38,389 nucleotides of DNA from Bdellovibrio sp. (GTDB lineage: Bacteria; Myxococcota; SpSt-1050): NCBI GenBank assembly GCA_020725805.1, contig DYEF01000015.1:1-38389 (forward strand), written 5' to 3'. Position numbers and translations under genes: made by a program. This document shows positions 1 to 8,918 of this stretch, one piece after another (position 1 is the first letter of the stretch; each line of letters starts with the position of its first letter). The notes beneath the pieces are model-generated. The model saw only the letters and a list, made by a program, of their open reading frames with translations. It was not told the origin of the DNA and did not search any database.

Positions 1-1
1 C

Positions 2-34
2 CAGCTAAGATTTAGTTTTGCGGAGGATTTATGA
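2..34 (+). CDS. Possible 3' end of a gene entering from the left edge
   Basis: The frame starting at base 2 reads QLRFSFAEDL and stops with TGA at 32-34. The ATG at 31-33 overlaps that stop (ATGA) and has a good Shine-Dalgarno GGAGG just upstream. The second frame, however, runs only ten codons, to the TAA at 61-63. This could be the tail of one gene followed by a truncated or leader-like second frame. Only eleven codons are visible, so the call rests on the stop-start arrangement and is weak. Confidence 0.2.
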   Translation, partial: QLRFSFAEDL

Positions 35-70
35 AAAATTTTGGGGTATTTCCAGAGAATTAAAAACTTA

Positions 71-98
71 TTGACTTATAAAAAATAAGTGTTATTTT
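71..98 (+). promoter_or_regulatory. Candidate sigma-70 promoter for the NYN gene
   Basis: TTGACT at 71-76 is followed after 16 bp by TATTTT at 93-98. A 6-bp inverted repeat (ACTTAT 74-79, ATAAGT 85-90) overlaps the -35 box and spacer and could be a repressor site. The start codon at 172 lies about 70 bp downstream, which leaves room for the structured leader at 114-168. Confidence 0.4.
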
Positions 99-113
99 GA
101 TAATCAAATGATC

Positions 114-168
114 CCCATCATTGGATATAGGTCGTTAAGACACTATATGCTGATGATGGGAGTTTTTT
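114..168 (+). promoter_or_regulatory. Structured 5' leader hairpin with T-run before the NYN gene
   Basis: CCCATCAT (114-121) pairs with ATGATGGG (153-160). Inside it ATATAG (125-130) pairs with CTATAT (143-148), leaving a 12-nt loop. Six T residues follow at 163-168 and the ATG is at 172. The only plausible Shine-Dalgarno, GGGAG at 158-162, is partly inside the 3' arm, so folding would hide it. The element therefore resembles an intrinsic terminator or attenuator, or a sequestering hairpin. No known riboswitch class is recognised. Confidence 0.45.
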
Positions 169-171
169 ATT

Positions 172-725
172 ATGAGAGCAGTTATTTTTATTGATGGTGG
201 ATATTTAGAGAAAGTACTCAATTATTATCGCAATCCTAAAATAGATTTTAATAAACTGGTTGAAAAACTATCTGGAGGTAGAGAAGTCCTCCGAACTTAT
301 TATTACCATTGTCTTCCATATAAATCAGCAGAACCAACAGAAGAAGAAACCAAAAGTATAGCAAGAGAGAAAAATTCTATAATAAGATAGATAATCTGCC
401 AAGATTTTGTGTAAGATTGGGAAGGTTAGAGTACAGAGGAGTTGAGAAAGGTACAGACAGGCCGATTTTTGAGCAGAAAAGAGTTGATATAATGATCTCG
501 ATTGATATGCTTTTGATGAGTTATAGTCAACAGGTATCTGATATAGTTTTACTGTCTGGTGACAGTGATTTTATTCCCTGTATTGAGATAGTGAAACAAC
601 AGGGTAAACTTACCACTTTGTGGTATGCGAGAGAAGATATTATCAGGGCTCATAATGAGTTGATTAAAATATTTGACGAGAAGAAGATAATAGACCAGAA
701 TTTGTTAAACAGTTGTCTGCTTTGA
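172..725 (+). pseudogene. NYN (LabA/DUF88-like PIN) nuclease gene, frameshifted
   Basis: Two consecutive frames (172-390 and the frame running through 417-725) together form one roughly 185-residue NYN-domain protein, a PIN-like metal-dependent nuclease family thought to act on RNA. The N-terminal part has the opening motif FIDGGYL. The C-terminal part has KRVDIMISIDML and LLSGDSDFIP, so the acidic residues expected at the metal site are split between the two frames. The break is at a run of five A residues at about 370-375. One extra A restores a continuous reading through KFYNKIDNLPRF into RLGRLEYRG, which is family-typical sequence. The cause could be a one-base deletion, a sequencing error in the homopolymer, or -1 frameshifting, although no canonical X-XXY-YYZ slippery heptamer is seen. 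The gene is more AT-rich than most of the window, which suggests it is accessory. Confidence 0.75.
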
Positions 726-764
726 TATTATCTGAATTTCCTCAATCTTATAAATAATATGCTT

Positions 765-3700
765 TTACTGCGGTATCCTCTCTATTGTAGTCACGAGTGT
801 ATTACCGCTGATTCCGCCGATTGCATACATAAACGGTGGCAGTCTTATTATCGAGAAATACCCTCTGCCTGTTCCCATCTGTGCACCGGTGTTCTCCTTT
901 TTGCCGAGTGAACCGTTCTGTACGTTGGCTGGGAATCTCTCTACTGTATTCGAGGCGTTATAACTCCCTCCGGACTCTGCCTGAATCCCGCCGAATGCAA
1001 ATAAAAATCCCGCATAGAGTTGTGCCTCTACGCCGAGAACCGGTTTTGTAAGGTCTTCGGTTGCAGTATTCCAGCCTGTGAGATATCCGCTTTCGTCTAT
1101 CTGGGAGTATTCCATCGATTTTATCCCGCTGTTGTTTCCGGCAGTATAGGAGTCATCTCCGCCCACAAGATATACAAATATCGGCTCTCCCTGAAGACGT
1201 TGTTTGATAACAGTCAGTTTTGCCTGATTGCTTATAATCCCGCCTGATTCTGCTGTAATATAGGTTACACCAAGCCCTATCCCCGTTGCTATGTTTTGGT
1301 TCATTGTTGCAATATTGGTATCACTGGATTTGTAAATGTAGTCATTCCTCTCGATTACATTTCCGCAGCTGTCATAGGCAACGGCAGTATATGTCTGCTT
1401 CTGCATAATCTCGATGGTGGCCTCTGCCGGACTTATGACTATCTTTGCAAATTTACATTCATTATTTGACGAGACGTTCAGTATTGCCTTGTTTGAAAGG
1501 ACTCCGCAGGCAGTTGCGTATATGGTTGTAGTACCGACGCTAAGTCCCGTTGCCTTCCCTGTGTTATCGATAGTGGCAATTGATGTGTCTGTTGAGATAT
1601 ATCCGAAACTATTGTATTGCAACAGGTTCCCGTTTGAATCATAAGCCTTTGTGTTGTATTGCAGACTCTGGCCGACAAGAATACCGGCAAGCACAGGTTC
1701 GATCTCGATTCTCATAACCTCACAGGCTGTACCGCCGGTTACCTCCAAAATCGCCACATTGCTGTATACTCCCTGATATTCGGCTGTAATTCCTGCCTTC
1801 CCCTTTGCGAGTGCTGTTGCAAGTCCGCTGCTGTTAATCATCGCCACTGACGGATTGTCTGACTTCCAGCTAAAGGATGAGATATTCAGTTTGTTGCCGT
1901 TTCTGTCGAATGCCTCCGCTGTATACTGCTGCTGCTGACCGACCTCTTTTGTCGCATATTCGGGTTTGACGACTATCGTAAAGACATCGCTTACCGGTTC
2001 ATCCTGAACGACAAGGGTTGCCTTGTTACTTGTAATCCCCTGATGGGTTGCCGTGACAAACGTTGTTCCGGCTTTCAGTGCCGTTGCAAGTCCCGCGCTG
2101 TCGATGGTCGCTACCTGACTATCGCTCGAGTTCCACGAGACAGTCAGATTTCTGAAGATGCAACCTGTAATATCCCTCCCTATTGCCTCGTACTGAACCT
2201 TTGCGCCCGGATTTACTACCTTATATACAGGTGCAATTTCGATAAAGGCAAGGGATACATTTATATCCTCACAATACGGAGTGATCGGAGGCTCATCACC
2301 TTCTTCATCGGGGAAGTCATTTTCGTCGGACACAAAGTTACTCGCGATACCAAAGAAAGCCCTCTTGCTGTTTGTGGATTTGTCGTAATCGAACGGTTCA
2401 AAGTCGTTGAGGTCGGATTTGAAGACTCCGCGTTCGACTGTTTTAAGATAGTTTGATGTATCTGTCCTCCCGCCTATTGCAAAGACGATATCTGCACCGT
2501 CCTTGTTCTTTACATAGATTGCCCTCAAACCTTCTCTCTTCTCCCTGAGGGTGGTATTTGCCTTTACAAAGTATCTGATAGAACCTCTCTCGAGCGGCTT
2601 TATTATTTCGGGTGGCATTCTGTTTTTATCGGGAGAATCAGAACCATTGTCCAAATAACTGTTCTGCTTTACGCCGGACTTTAAGAGATAAAACTCGGAC
2701 TTGTTAGCTTCTGTTCTGTAGATGTTGTAACTGACGGCACTCTTTATCTTGTCCCACGTAATATTTGCTGAGTTATTTTCATCTTTTATCTCAACGACGG
2801 CCTCGTATGACTGAGTGCTCTCATAGTTTGCCGTTACAGTGGTCACAACATATTTGTAAACGCCTGAGGCGAGTGTGGCACTATCGTTCTTTCTCGCAGC
2901 CGCATTCACTCTCGAAGGTGCCGGAACGAGTCTGTTCTCACCATCGTCATTGAAGACAACGGCGTTTACACCTGTTGCAATGAGCCGCTCTGAACCGGCA
3001 ATTCCGTCTGCAGACGGACTTCTGTATATATTGTAATAAAGGGCATTCGGCTGTGGTGTCCACTTGATGATATTTGTACCGCTGACGTTGGGCAGAATAA
3101 TCTCTCTTGAAGGCAGAGATTCACCATCCGCATAGACAGCAGATACCTTGTAATACCACGAACCGGGCGGCAGTGAGCCTGAGAGTGTTGTAAATGACGG
3201 CCTCAGCGGTTTCGGGGCATCGGATTTGGTATTTACCTTTGCAATCTCTATAGTGTCGAGCGGACCAGCTCCGTCAGAACCTCCGAGTGCGATGATTCTG
3301 TCTCTGATTCTCACAAGACCGAAATCCTGCCTTTTTGTCGAAAGTTTTACGAAATCTCTCTGTTTCTTCTCCGGATTAAACTGGAGTGCCTTCTGAAACT
3401 CTCCGAGTTCTCCGCTAAGAGCCACAGGTGCAATCTCAACGGAGTCAAGGGTGTCGACGAGGTTGTTGCCGCCTGCAACCAGAATATACGGGTTTTTATA
3501 CTGGTCTCTGAAAAATACAGAGGCGTGTCTGAATCTGCTCTCTTTGAGTTTTGCGCTGATGGTTGACCACTGGGTAAGTTTTCCCTCTGCACTGGACATC
3601 ATCTGAATGGCATAGTAGTAATCGTATTGTCCGTCAGGATTTACTACCTTGATCGGATAATATCCGAGTCCCAGTTGATTCGGGCCTATTACCGCATCTA

Positions 3701-4697
3701 TCTGTGTAGCTGTTATTGTCTTTATTGTCAGTTCTATTTCTGACGAGCCTGATACTGCATATAGTTTTGCCCCGTCTGCAAAGTTCTCACCCATTACGAT
3801 AAACGGGTCGGCACCGGTGTTAGAAGGCATTCTGTACGGATTTACCGATGTAATAAGTGGTGCGGGGATGGTTGTAACCGTGAATTTTTCAAAAAAACCA
3901 CTCTGTTTGTCGGGGTTTATAACCTCAACAATATAATCTCCTGCCGGCATTTTGTAAGACTCTGTAGGTGCAATCGCTGTTATATTTTTATCGGAATGAA
4001 ATGCAACACTTGGGGAAATAAAATACTTATTGCTGTCGGATTTGCTGATGAACCTGACCGCCGGTGTGGAGACGAAGTTCTCTCCGTAGATTGTGACCAT
4101 TACATCCGAGTTCTTTCCGTCGAGCGGGTCACCGCAAAATCCGGTCTTCGGCTCGATATCCTTTATAACAGGCGGGGGATTTATCAATACCCTGAATGCC
4201 TTTTTCAGGATTTTTGTGGCATTATCTCCGTTTATAACCTTTACATCATAAAGCCCGAGTGGTCTTGAGAGATTTGCCACAAGTACACCCCTGACCGAAT
4301 CGTTCGTTACTTCCTTTACCGTTGTCTCCTCTTCATAGACGGGGCTCTCCTCTTCGTTTACAAAAAAGACCTTTGCTCCGGCCAAAAATCCGGTGCCCGA
4401 GAGAATAAATTCTATATCAACGCCGCGGTAGCCGGCCTCCGGAGAGATTGATAAAACCTCAAAGGGGGTAATCTCCGTATCTCCGATGTCATCTGACCCG
4501 TCGGGCTTTGCGCCGTCCGGCAATACTCCGTCAGGGAGAACTCCGTCAGGCAGACTCCCGTCTTTGGATATATCGCTTAAGACTCCATCGCCCGAGAAGA
4601 TATCGCTTTCACCCGTTGCGGTCTCGTCACCGCAGGAGCAGGCAGATAAAATGATTGCAATAATCACTGTCGTAAAGAAATTTTTTGGTCTAAACAT
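765..4697 (-). CDS. Large lipoprotein with IPT/TIG, Kelch, FN3-like and Big_2 domains
   Basis: A predicted lipoprotein of 1310 residues: hydrophobic signal, lipobox LSAC with Cys20, then a Gly/Asp/Pro linker of repeated PDGVL units (about 45-68). Three IPT/TIG domains follow (about 79-168, 172-276, 278-368; motifs such as GTGF, GENF). Kelch-type strands with GG doublets occur at about 385-485, 715-800 and 1165-1310. They are separated by two FN3-like domains (about 490-695, each with the YYxIYRS or SYNIYRT pattern) and by four Big_2 Ig-like domains (about 815-1160, each with a D/S-x-x-IATI-type motif near the C-terminal third). The likely role is binding or adhesion at the cell surface; no catalytic motif is seen. 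GGAGG sits six bases before the ATG (complement at 4704-4710). It is the first gene of its own transcript and has no enzymatic neighbour to suggest a substrate. Confidence 0.85.
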   Translation of the reverse strand: MFRPKNFFTTVIIAIILSACSCGDETATGESDIFSGDGVLSDISKDGSLPDGVLPDGVLPDGAKPDGSDDIGDTEITPFEVLSISPEAGYRGVDIEFILSGTGFLAGAKVFFVNEEESPVYEEETTVKEVTNDSVRGVLVANLSRPLGLYDVKVINGDNATKILKKAFRVLINPPPVIKDIEPKTGFCGDPLDGKNSDVMVTIYGENFVSTPAVRFISKSDSNKYFISPSVAFHSDKNITAIAPTESYKMPAGDYIVEVINPDKQSGFFEKFTVTTIPAPLITSVNPYRMPSNTGADPFIVMGENFADGAKLYAVSGSSEIELTIKTITATQIDAVIGPNQLGLGYYPIKVVNPDGQYDYYYAIQMMSSAEGKLTQWSTISAKLKESRFRHASVFFRDQYKNPYILVAGGNNLVDTLDSVEIAPVALSGELGEFQKALQFNPEKKQRDFVKLSTKRQDFGLVRIRDRIIALGGSDGAGPLDTIEIAKVNTKSDAPKPLRPSFTTLSGSLPPGSWYYKVSAVYADGESLPSREIILPNVSGTNIIKWTPQPNALYYNIYRSPSADGIAGSERLIATGVNAVVFNDDGENRLVPAPSRVNAAARKNDSATLASGVYKYVVTTVTANYESTQSYEAVVEIKDENNSANITWDKIKSAVSYNIYRTEANKSEFYLLKSGVKQNSYLDNGSDSPDKNRMPPEIIKPLERGSIRYFVKANTTLREKREGLRAIYVKNKDGADIVFAIGGRTDTSNYLKTVERGVFKSDLNDFEPFDYDKSTNSKRAFFGIASNFVSDENDFPDEEGDEPPITPYCEDINVSLAFIEIAPVYKVVNPGAKVQYEAIGRDITGCIFRNLTVSWNSSDSQVATIDSAGLATALKAGTTFVTATHQGITSNKATLVVQDEPVSDVFTIVVKPEYATKEVGQQQQYTAEAFDRNGNKLNISSFSWKSDNPSVAMINSSGLATALAKGKAGITAEYQGVYSNVAILEVTGGTACEVMRIEIEPVLAGILVGQSLQYNTKAYDSNGNLLQYNSFGYISTDTSIATIDNTGKATGLSVGTTTIYATACGVLSNKAILNVSSNNECKFAKIVISPAEATIEIMQKQTYTAVAYDSCGNVIERNDYIYKSSDTNIATMNQNIATGIGLGVTYITAESGGIISNQAKLTVIKQRLQGEPIFVYLVGGDDSYTAGNNSGIKSMEYSQIDESGYLTGWNTATEDLTKPVLGVEAQLYAGFLFAFGGIQAESGGSYNASNTVERFPANVQNGSLGKKENTGAQMGTGRGYFSIIRLPPFMYAIGGISGNTLVTTIERIPQ
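4497..4562 (-). repeat. 15-bp tandem repeat coding for PDGVL linker units
   Basis: Imperfect 15-bp units encode the PDG-x-x linker just after the lipid-anchored Cys of the Kelch lipoprotein (SLPDG, VLPDG, VLPDG, AKPDG). Copy number probably changes by slippage. The linker is likely to hold the globular part away from the membrane. Confidence 0.6.
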
Positions 4698-4753
4698 TAC
4701 AATCCTCCTTACAACACTTTAAACACAAAATATCACTATCTGTTGCAATGACA

Positions 4754-4782
4754 ATAATAATCCAAATATAATAAGGAATCAA
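4754..4782 (-). promoter_or_regulatory. Candidate sigma-70 promoter of the Kelch/IPT lipoprotein
   Basis: Read on the minus strand: TTGATT (4777-4782), 17 bp, TATTAT (4754-4759). It is followed by an AT-rich 5' region of about 50 nt and the strong Shine-Dalgarno at 4704-4710. Confidence 0.45.
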
Positions 4783-4867
4783 CTCCAATATTTATACAGG
4801 AAATAAATGAAGATATTCTGTCTGGTTCGGGTCTTGTATTTATGGCCTTCCCTGAATCGGGCAGTAT

Positions 4868-6802
4868 TTAATTACTCGTTTTGATATACTGCTTTGCCTC
4901 TTTGTAAATGCTCTTCTTCTTTTCCAGAACGATTCTGTCCAGACTTTTCTTGTCAACACCAAACCGTGCAGCGACCCCTGAAAGGATTTTATATTCACCA
5001 TCCGACAGGACTCCGTCGGAGAGAAGCATTCCGGTAGCCTTTTCGATCAGTCTTTCTGCCTCGGCATTATTTGAAGGATTAGCAACAGAGAACCCGTTTG
5101 CAACCGAAGTAATGAGAACCCGTAATTCTCCCTCTGAAATCCCTCTCTCTTTTGCAATGCCAATGAGAATATTCTCTTCGGATGCATCTATCTTTCCGTC
5201 TGTAAGCATTCCGGAGATTATGGCAGAAAGACTTATTCTGTCCTCGATTGGATTTTTCTGAAAGGAAATATTCTGAGGCTTATAATCGAATGGTCTGTAT
5301 GGTTCTATTGCATACAATATCCAGTCACGGCTTCCGTCATTGACTGATGAGCCGCAGAACTCACAGGTATCTGAAATGTTGTCTGATAATGGCGCACCGC
5401 AGTTGCGGCAGGGGACTGTCTTGAAATTGTAAAAGGCGGAACTTCTGACATCAGATTTTCTTACAAGGACGTAGTTCTGAATTCTGACTGTATTCTGACC
5501 TCTGTTTCTTATCTGTCTGTTTGCTCTGCTTCTCTCACAATTAGCGCCTGACCATTTGACCATTACGTCGAGCCTGACGAATCCGTCTTCACCGTTTATT
5601 GTGACTCTCTTCAGTTCGACTGCACCAACGGCAACCTCGTCGAGTGAGGGATACCACTCAGTTTCTTTGTCAAAGAGACCGCTCAGATTCTGGGATGACT
5701 GTAGCAGCTGATAATACGTCGGGTGACAGACACCTTTTAACAGACGGCTATCTCCGAGAAGGAGTGAGCCGCTCATCTTGAAGAAGATTACAGAAGCCTT
5801 GTCTTCAATCACTGCGGCATTGAAATCCGGGTCTTTCTGAATCATCTCGGTCAGCCCCTGTACCGATTGCGGCGGGGCATCACTGTATTCGCACTCCTGC
5901 GTTATCTCTGTAAGCACCCAGTCATACTGCCCTCCCATAATAAAAGCCTTGCAGAATTCACAGCTGCCGGACTCAGTAATTTTGATCTCAGCACCGCAGT
6001 TCGGGCATTTCCCTTCGATTAATCCTGCCTTGTTCGTCGTCTTTGCGCCCTTTCTCCTTGCAAAGGTCCAGTACTCCGTAAAGGGCTCTGATGTATTGAC
6101 CTGTAATACTTTGCCGGTTTTCAAGTCGACGTTTTTATCTTCCATTACGGCCGTAAATCCCACATTGATGACGTCGTAGAGATTGTCCGAATATGCGGTA
6201 TCGATAGCTGCGTTGAGAATCCTGATATTCTCGAGCTGGTTTCTGTATCCAAGATATTTCTGCATCTCGATCTGAACCGAGAATCTTGCAAAGATTCCGT
6301 TCGAGACAAACGGCTTCATAAGAGACATATTCTGTTCGGACCAGCCCTTCTGAATCGTAAGAAATGCGTTCTTTGTCCGCTCTATGAATTTTTCCTCCGA
6401 AAAATCCGGATCGAGCTCTTTTATCCTCTGGAGATTCTGTGTCCTTTGCTGGGATTTGAGTGCATCTGATAATCCGCTTGCCTTCCCGATCGTTTCGTTG
6501 TACCGGGCATCGCCGGGCCCCCTTTTGGATGTGAGGGCAATAACGATAATAATACCGCCGATTATCAGGAACGTAATGATTGCACCGACGGCTGAGCCGC
6601 TGCCCGAACTGCTGCCGGATGTACCGTATGACCTCGATGAACTATACGAAGAGCGTGAAGAAGAAGAGGAGCGTGAACTTGAGGATGAGGAACTACCGCT
6701 GTAGCTGTGTCCGCCACCCGCTCTGGAAAATACGTTTGTAGAATATAAAAGGAATAGAGAAAAGAACAGGATTATTGTCAGAAATAATATTGCTTTTCGC
6801 AT
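4868..6802 (-). CDS. Membrane protein with Tim44-like, two zinc ribbons and a TerB-like C-terminus
   Basis: A 644-residue protein. The N-terminal signal or transmembrane segment is about 4-27, followed by an almost pure Ser/Arg/Gly/Tyr stretch (30-70) and a second membrane segment AVGAIITFLIIGGIIIVIAL (about 71-90). Next is a Tim44-like domain (about 130-250; FSEEKFIERTKNAFLTIQ, then a YWTFAR segment), a CPNC...CEFC zinc ribbon (about 265-285), a second domain of similar type ending in a second CRNC...CEFC ribbon (about 465-490), and a C-terminal TerB-like helical pair with acidic loops ADGK/SDGE in the forms LTDGKIDASEE and LSDGVLSDGEY (about 520-640). Tim44-like domains in bacteria are usually single and near the membrane; the function is unknown. 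CCTCC complement at 6809-6813 supports the start. It is transcribed separately from the downstream lipoprotein (66 bp to the next promoter). Confidence 0.8.
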   Translation of the reverse strand: MRKAILFLTIILFFSLFLLYSTNVFSRAGGGHSYSGSSSSSSSRSSSSSRSSYSSSRSYGTSGSSSGSGSAVGAIITFLIIGGIIIVIALTSKRGPGDARYNETIGKASGLSDALKSQQRTQNLQRIKELDPDFSEEKFIERTKNAFLTIQKGWSEQNMSLMKPFVSNGIFARFSVQIEMQKYLGYRNQLENIRILNAAIDTAYSDNLYDVINVGFTAVMEDKNVDLKTGKVLQVNTSEPFTEYWTFARRKGAKTTNKAGLIEGKCPNCGAEIKITESGSCEFCKAFIMGGQYDWVLTEITQECEYSDAPPQSVQGLTEMIQKDPDFNAAVIEDKASVIFFKMSGSLLLGDSRLLKGVCHPTYYQLLQSSQNLSGLFDKETEWYPSLDEVAVGAVELKRVTINGEDGFVRLDVMVKWSGANCERSRANRQIRNRGQNTVRIQNYVLVRKSDVRSSAFYNFKTVPCRNCGAPLSDNISDTCEFCGSSVNDGSRDWILYAIEPYRPFDYKPQNISFQKNPIEDRISLSAIISGMLTDGKIDASEENILIGIAKERGISEGELRVLITSVANGFSVANPSNNAEAERLIEKATGMLLSDGVLSDGEYKILSGVAARFGVDKKSLDRIVLEKKKSIYKEAKQYIKTSN

Positions 6803-6823
6803 TTTTAACCTCCGATAGTTCTA

Positions 6824-6852
6824 TTTATATATCAGATTTTGATTTAAGTAAA
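6824..6852 (-). promoter_or_regulatory. Candidate sigma-70 promoter of the Tim44-like gene
   Basis: Minus strand TTTACT (6847-6852), 17 bp, TATAAA (6824-6829), placed about 22 bp before the start codon with GGAGG between them. Confidence 0.5.
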
Positions 6853-6933
6853 AACAGAAAACTTGGGTTTTCAGGTGCTCTGGTGCAAAGTTGCTGACAA
6901 GTCTGCTTTAACCGGCGGGTTTAATTTCTGATA

Positions 6934-7881
6934 CTACTCGGAGAAGATCTCTTCTATTCTCTTAATTAGCAAATATGGGTCCGTAATGCTCACAAGTTCT
7001 GACCTGAAAGATGATGCATTTTTCAGTCCCTTTGTGTACCAGATAATGTGTTTCCTGATTTTGAAAATCTCTCTTTCCGGGTGTTTTGAGTCGAGAACTG
7101 CGAGTTTTATGTGCCGCAGAATTATGTTTTTCAGATATTTGCTGTCGGGCACAAAATCCTTATCCAGAATCTCCTTTATCAGAAAAGGCCTTCCCAGAAG
7201 TCCCCGTCCGATCATAACTGCATCACAACCTGTCTCTTCTTTCATCCTTAAATAATCCTCGCTGGACCTGATATCACCGTTTCCTACTACAGGAATCTTT
7301 ACTGCTTCTTTGACCATTTTGATATGAGACCAGTCGGAGTGTCCGGAGAATGCCATCGCCCTTGTTCTGGGGTGAATGATAATATAACTGGCACCTTCGT
7401 CCTCAGCCATCTTTGCAAAATCCAGAAAATTTAGGGAATCTTTATCCCATCCCGAGCGGATCTTTACGGAGACCGGAAGTTTTGTGGAGCTTCTGACAGC
7501 TTTCACTATCAGAGTTGCAAGCCTGATATCCTTCATAAGAGCCGCGCCCGAGCCTGAACCCACAACCTTACGGGCGGGGCAGCCCATATTGATATCGAAG
7601 GCCACAGGCCTGATATTTTCCTCAACAATCGGCACAGCTCTTTCAAACATCTCAGGCTCTTTTCCGAATAACTGGACAATGAGCGGACCTTTATCGGTAT
7701 CCCTCTGAATAAGGGAGAGATTCTTCTTTGTTGCCCGCACGATTCCCATCGCACTCATCATCTCAGTAAAACAGACTTTCGCCCCGCACTCCCGAAGTAT
7801 CAGCCTGAATGCTGCGTCGCTGATTCCCGCAAGAGGTGCAGGGATAATTTCGACATTATCTATTTTACCTAAAGAAAACAC
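6934..7881 (-). CDS. dusB: tRNA-dihydrouridine synthase, DusB type
   Basis: An FMN flavoenzyme that reduces uridine to 5,6-dihydrouridine in tRNA using NADPH. The 315-residue length is normal for the family. The sequence opens with APLAGISDAAFR, has FDINMGCPARKV with the catalytic proton-donor Cys101, the substrate/FMN segments KIRSGW and HPRTR, and the FMN-phosphate motifs GNGDI and GRGLLGRPF. All key residues are present. The ATG overlaps the last 13 bases of the upstream radical SAM gene, so the two are translationally coupled. Assignment to DusB rather than another Dus paralogue is from motif similarity and is less certain than the family. Confidence 0.93.
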   Translation of the reverse strand: MFSLGKIDNVEIIPAPLAGISDAAFRLILRECGAKVCFTEMMSAMGIVRATKKNLSLIQRDTDKGPLIVQLFGKEPEMFERAVPIVEENIRPVAFDINMGCPARKVVGSGSGAALMKDIRLATLIVKAVRSSTKLPVSVKIRSGWDKDSLNFLDFAKMAEDEGASYIIIHPRTRAMAFSGHSDWSHIKMVKEAVKIPVVGNGDIRSSEDYLRMKEETGCDAVMIGRGLLGRPFLIKEILDKDFVPDSKYLKNIILRHIKLAVLDSKHPEREIFKIRKHIIWYTKGLKNASSFRSELVSITDPYLLIKRIEEIFSE

Positions 7882-8864
7882 TGCAGGTCATCTCCGTATT
7901 CGTCACCGGTGACTGCATATACAAGTGCGCGGCAACCGGCGCATTCCTCGAATCCGCAAAGTCCGCAGATATCACCACTCAGATTCTTTCTGATATTTCT
8001 GATTTCGTATTGCGAGAGGACTTTGATTATATCCCGGAAACTCATATTATTCAGATCTGCCACCTTCTTATTGTATCTTCTGCAGGGATAGACCGAGCCG
8101 TCCGGCATCAGTGCCATAGAGACCTTTCCGAGGTTACAGAGTGCCCCTTTCAGTCTGTATCCCCTTTTGCCCGAAAGAAGCCAGAACGCCTTATACTGAA
8201 TGATTTCTTCCGGCTCAAGTCCGATCTTGGCTGCTCTCAATATGTTCTCGATTGCGCTCTTCCATTCATATCTCTTCAGAAACTCGCCTTTTATGTCTCT
8301 TCCGTTGCCGAGCGGGACGAATCTCTCGAATATTGCACCCATAAGTGAATTCTGCTCAATATACCCGAGCATCCTGTCGATATCCCTGTAGTTGTAAGAC
8401 GCAAGTGTCATCATAATCAGAATTTCTTTACCTGTTGACCTGAATTTCTCAAGATTTTTGGTGACTGTTTTAAGATTCTCTTTTCCCCTTATTCTGTCAT
8501 TGACAGCAGGATCGGCCGATTCAACGGATATCTTTATATACCTGATTTTTGCAAGCGTTCTGAGAAGCGAGACCAGTTCATCGTCTATGTACGTCCCGTT
8601 GGTAATGATATTTATCTCAGAGCAGGAATCGAAGTTGTTTATATGTTGCAGCAGTTCGGTAATATGAGGATATAACAGTGGTTCTCCGCCGGTAATATTT
8701 ACAGATACTTTTTCTGTAATACCCGAACCAAATATCTTCTCTGCATACTGTTTGAGGATTTTAATATCCTTCTCGCGTTCTTTAGAGAAGATATCCTGAT
8801 AGCAGTGCAGACACCTCAGGTTGCATCTATCTGTTATATGCCACTGAAAACCAAACGTCCTCAT
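7869..8864 (-). CDS. Radical SAM protein with SPASM-type C-terminus
   Basis: A 331-residue radical SAM enzyme. The 4Fe-4S/SAM-binding motif CNLRCLHC is at Cys14, 18 and 21, and the SAM-binding GGEPL is near 62. The C-terminal part carries a SPASM-like auxiliary cluster set: CNLG, YPCRR, ICGLCGFEECAGC and QCF, with the segment GCRALVYAVTGDEYGDDLQC. This tail is seen both in peptide-modifying enzymes and in haem-pathway enzymes of the NirJ/AhbC/AhbD group, so the substrate cannot be read from it. It overlaps the Dus gene by 13 bp. A well-formed promoter lies 55-83 bp upstream and AGGAGA precedes the start. A RiPP-like precursor gene and a PqqD-like gene occur at 10525 and 18261. The enzyme might serve them, but they are in other transcripts. 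Confidence 0.88.
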   Translation of the reverse strand: MRTFGFQWHITDRCNLRCLHCYQDIFSKEREKDIKILKQYAEKIFGSGITEKVSVNITGGEPLLYPHITELLQHINNFDSCSEINIITNGTYIDDELVSLLRTLAKIRYIKISVESADPAVNDRIRGKENLKTVTKNLEKFRSTGKEILIMMTLASYNYRDIDRMLGYIEQNSLMGAIFERFVPLGNGRDIKGEFLKRYEWKSAIENILRAAKIGLEPEEIIQYKAFWLLSGKRGYRLKGALCNLGKVSMALMPDGSVYPCRRYNKKVADLNNMSFRDIIKVLSQYEIRNIRKNLSGDICGLCGFEECAGCRALVYAVTGDEYGDDLQCFL

Positions 8865-8918
8865 ATTGGATAATCTCTCCTATCTGCAGATATTGCTGCA
8901 AACAAAAGGCAGAAAAGA

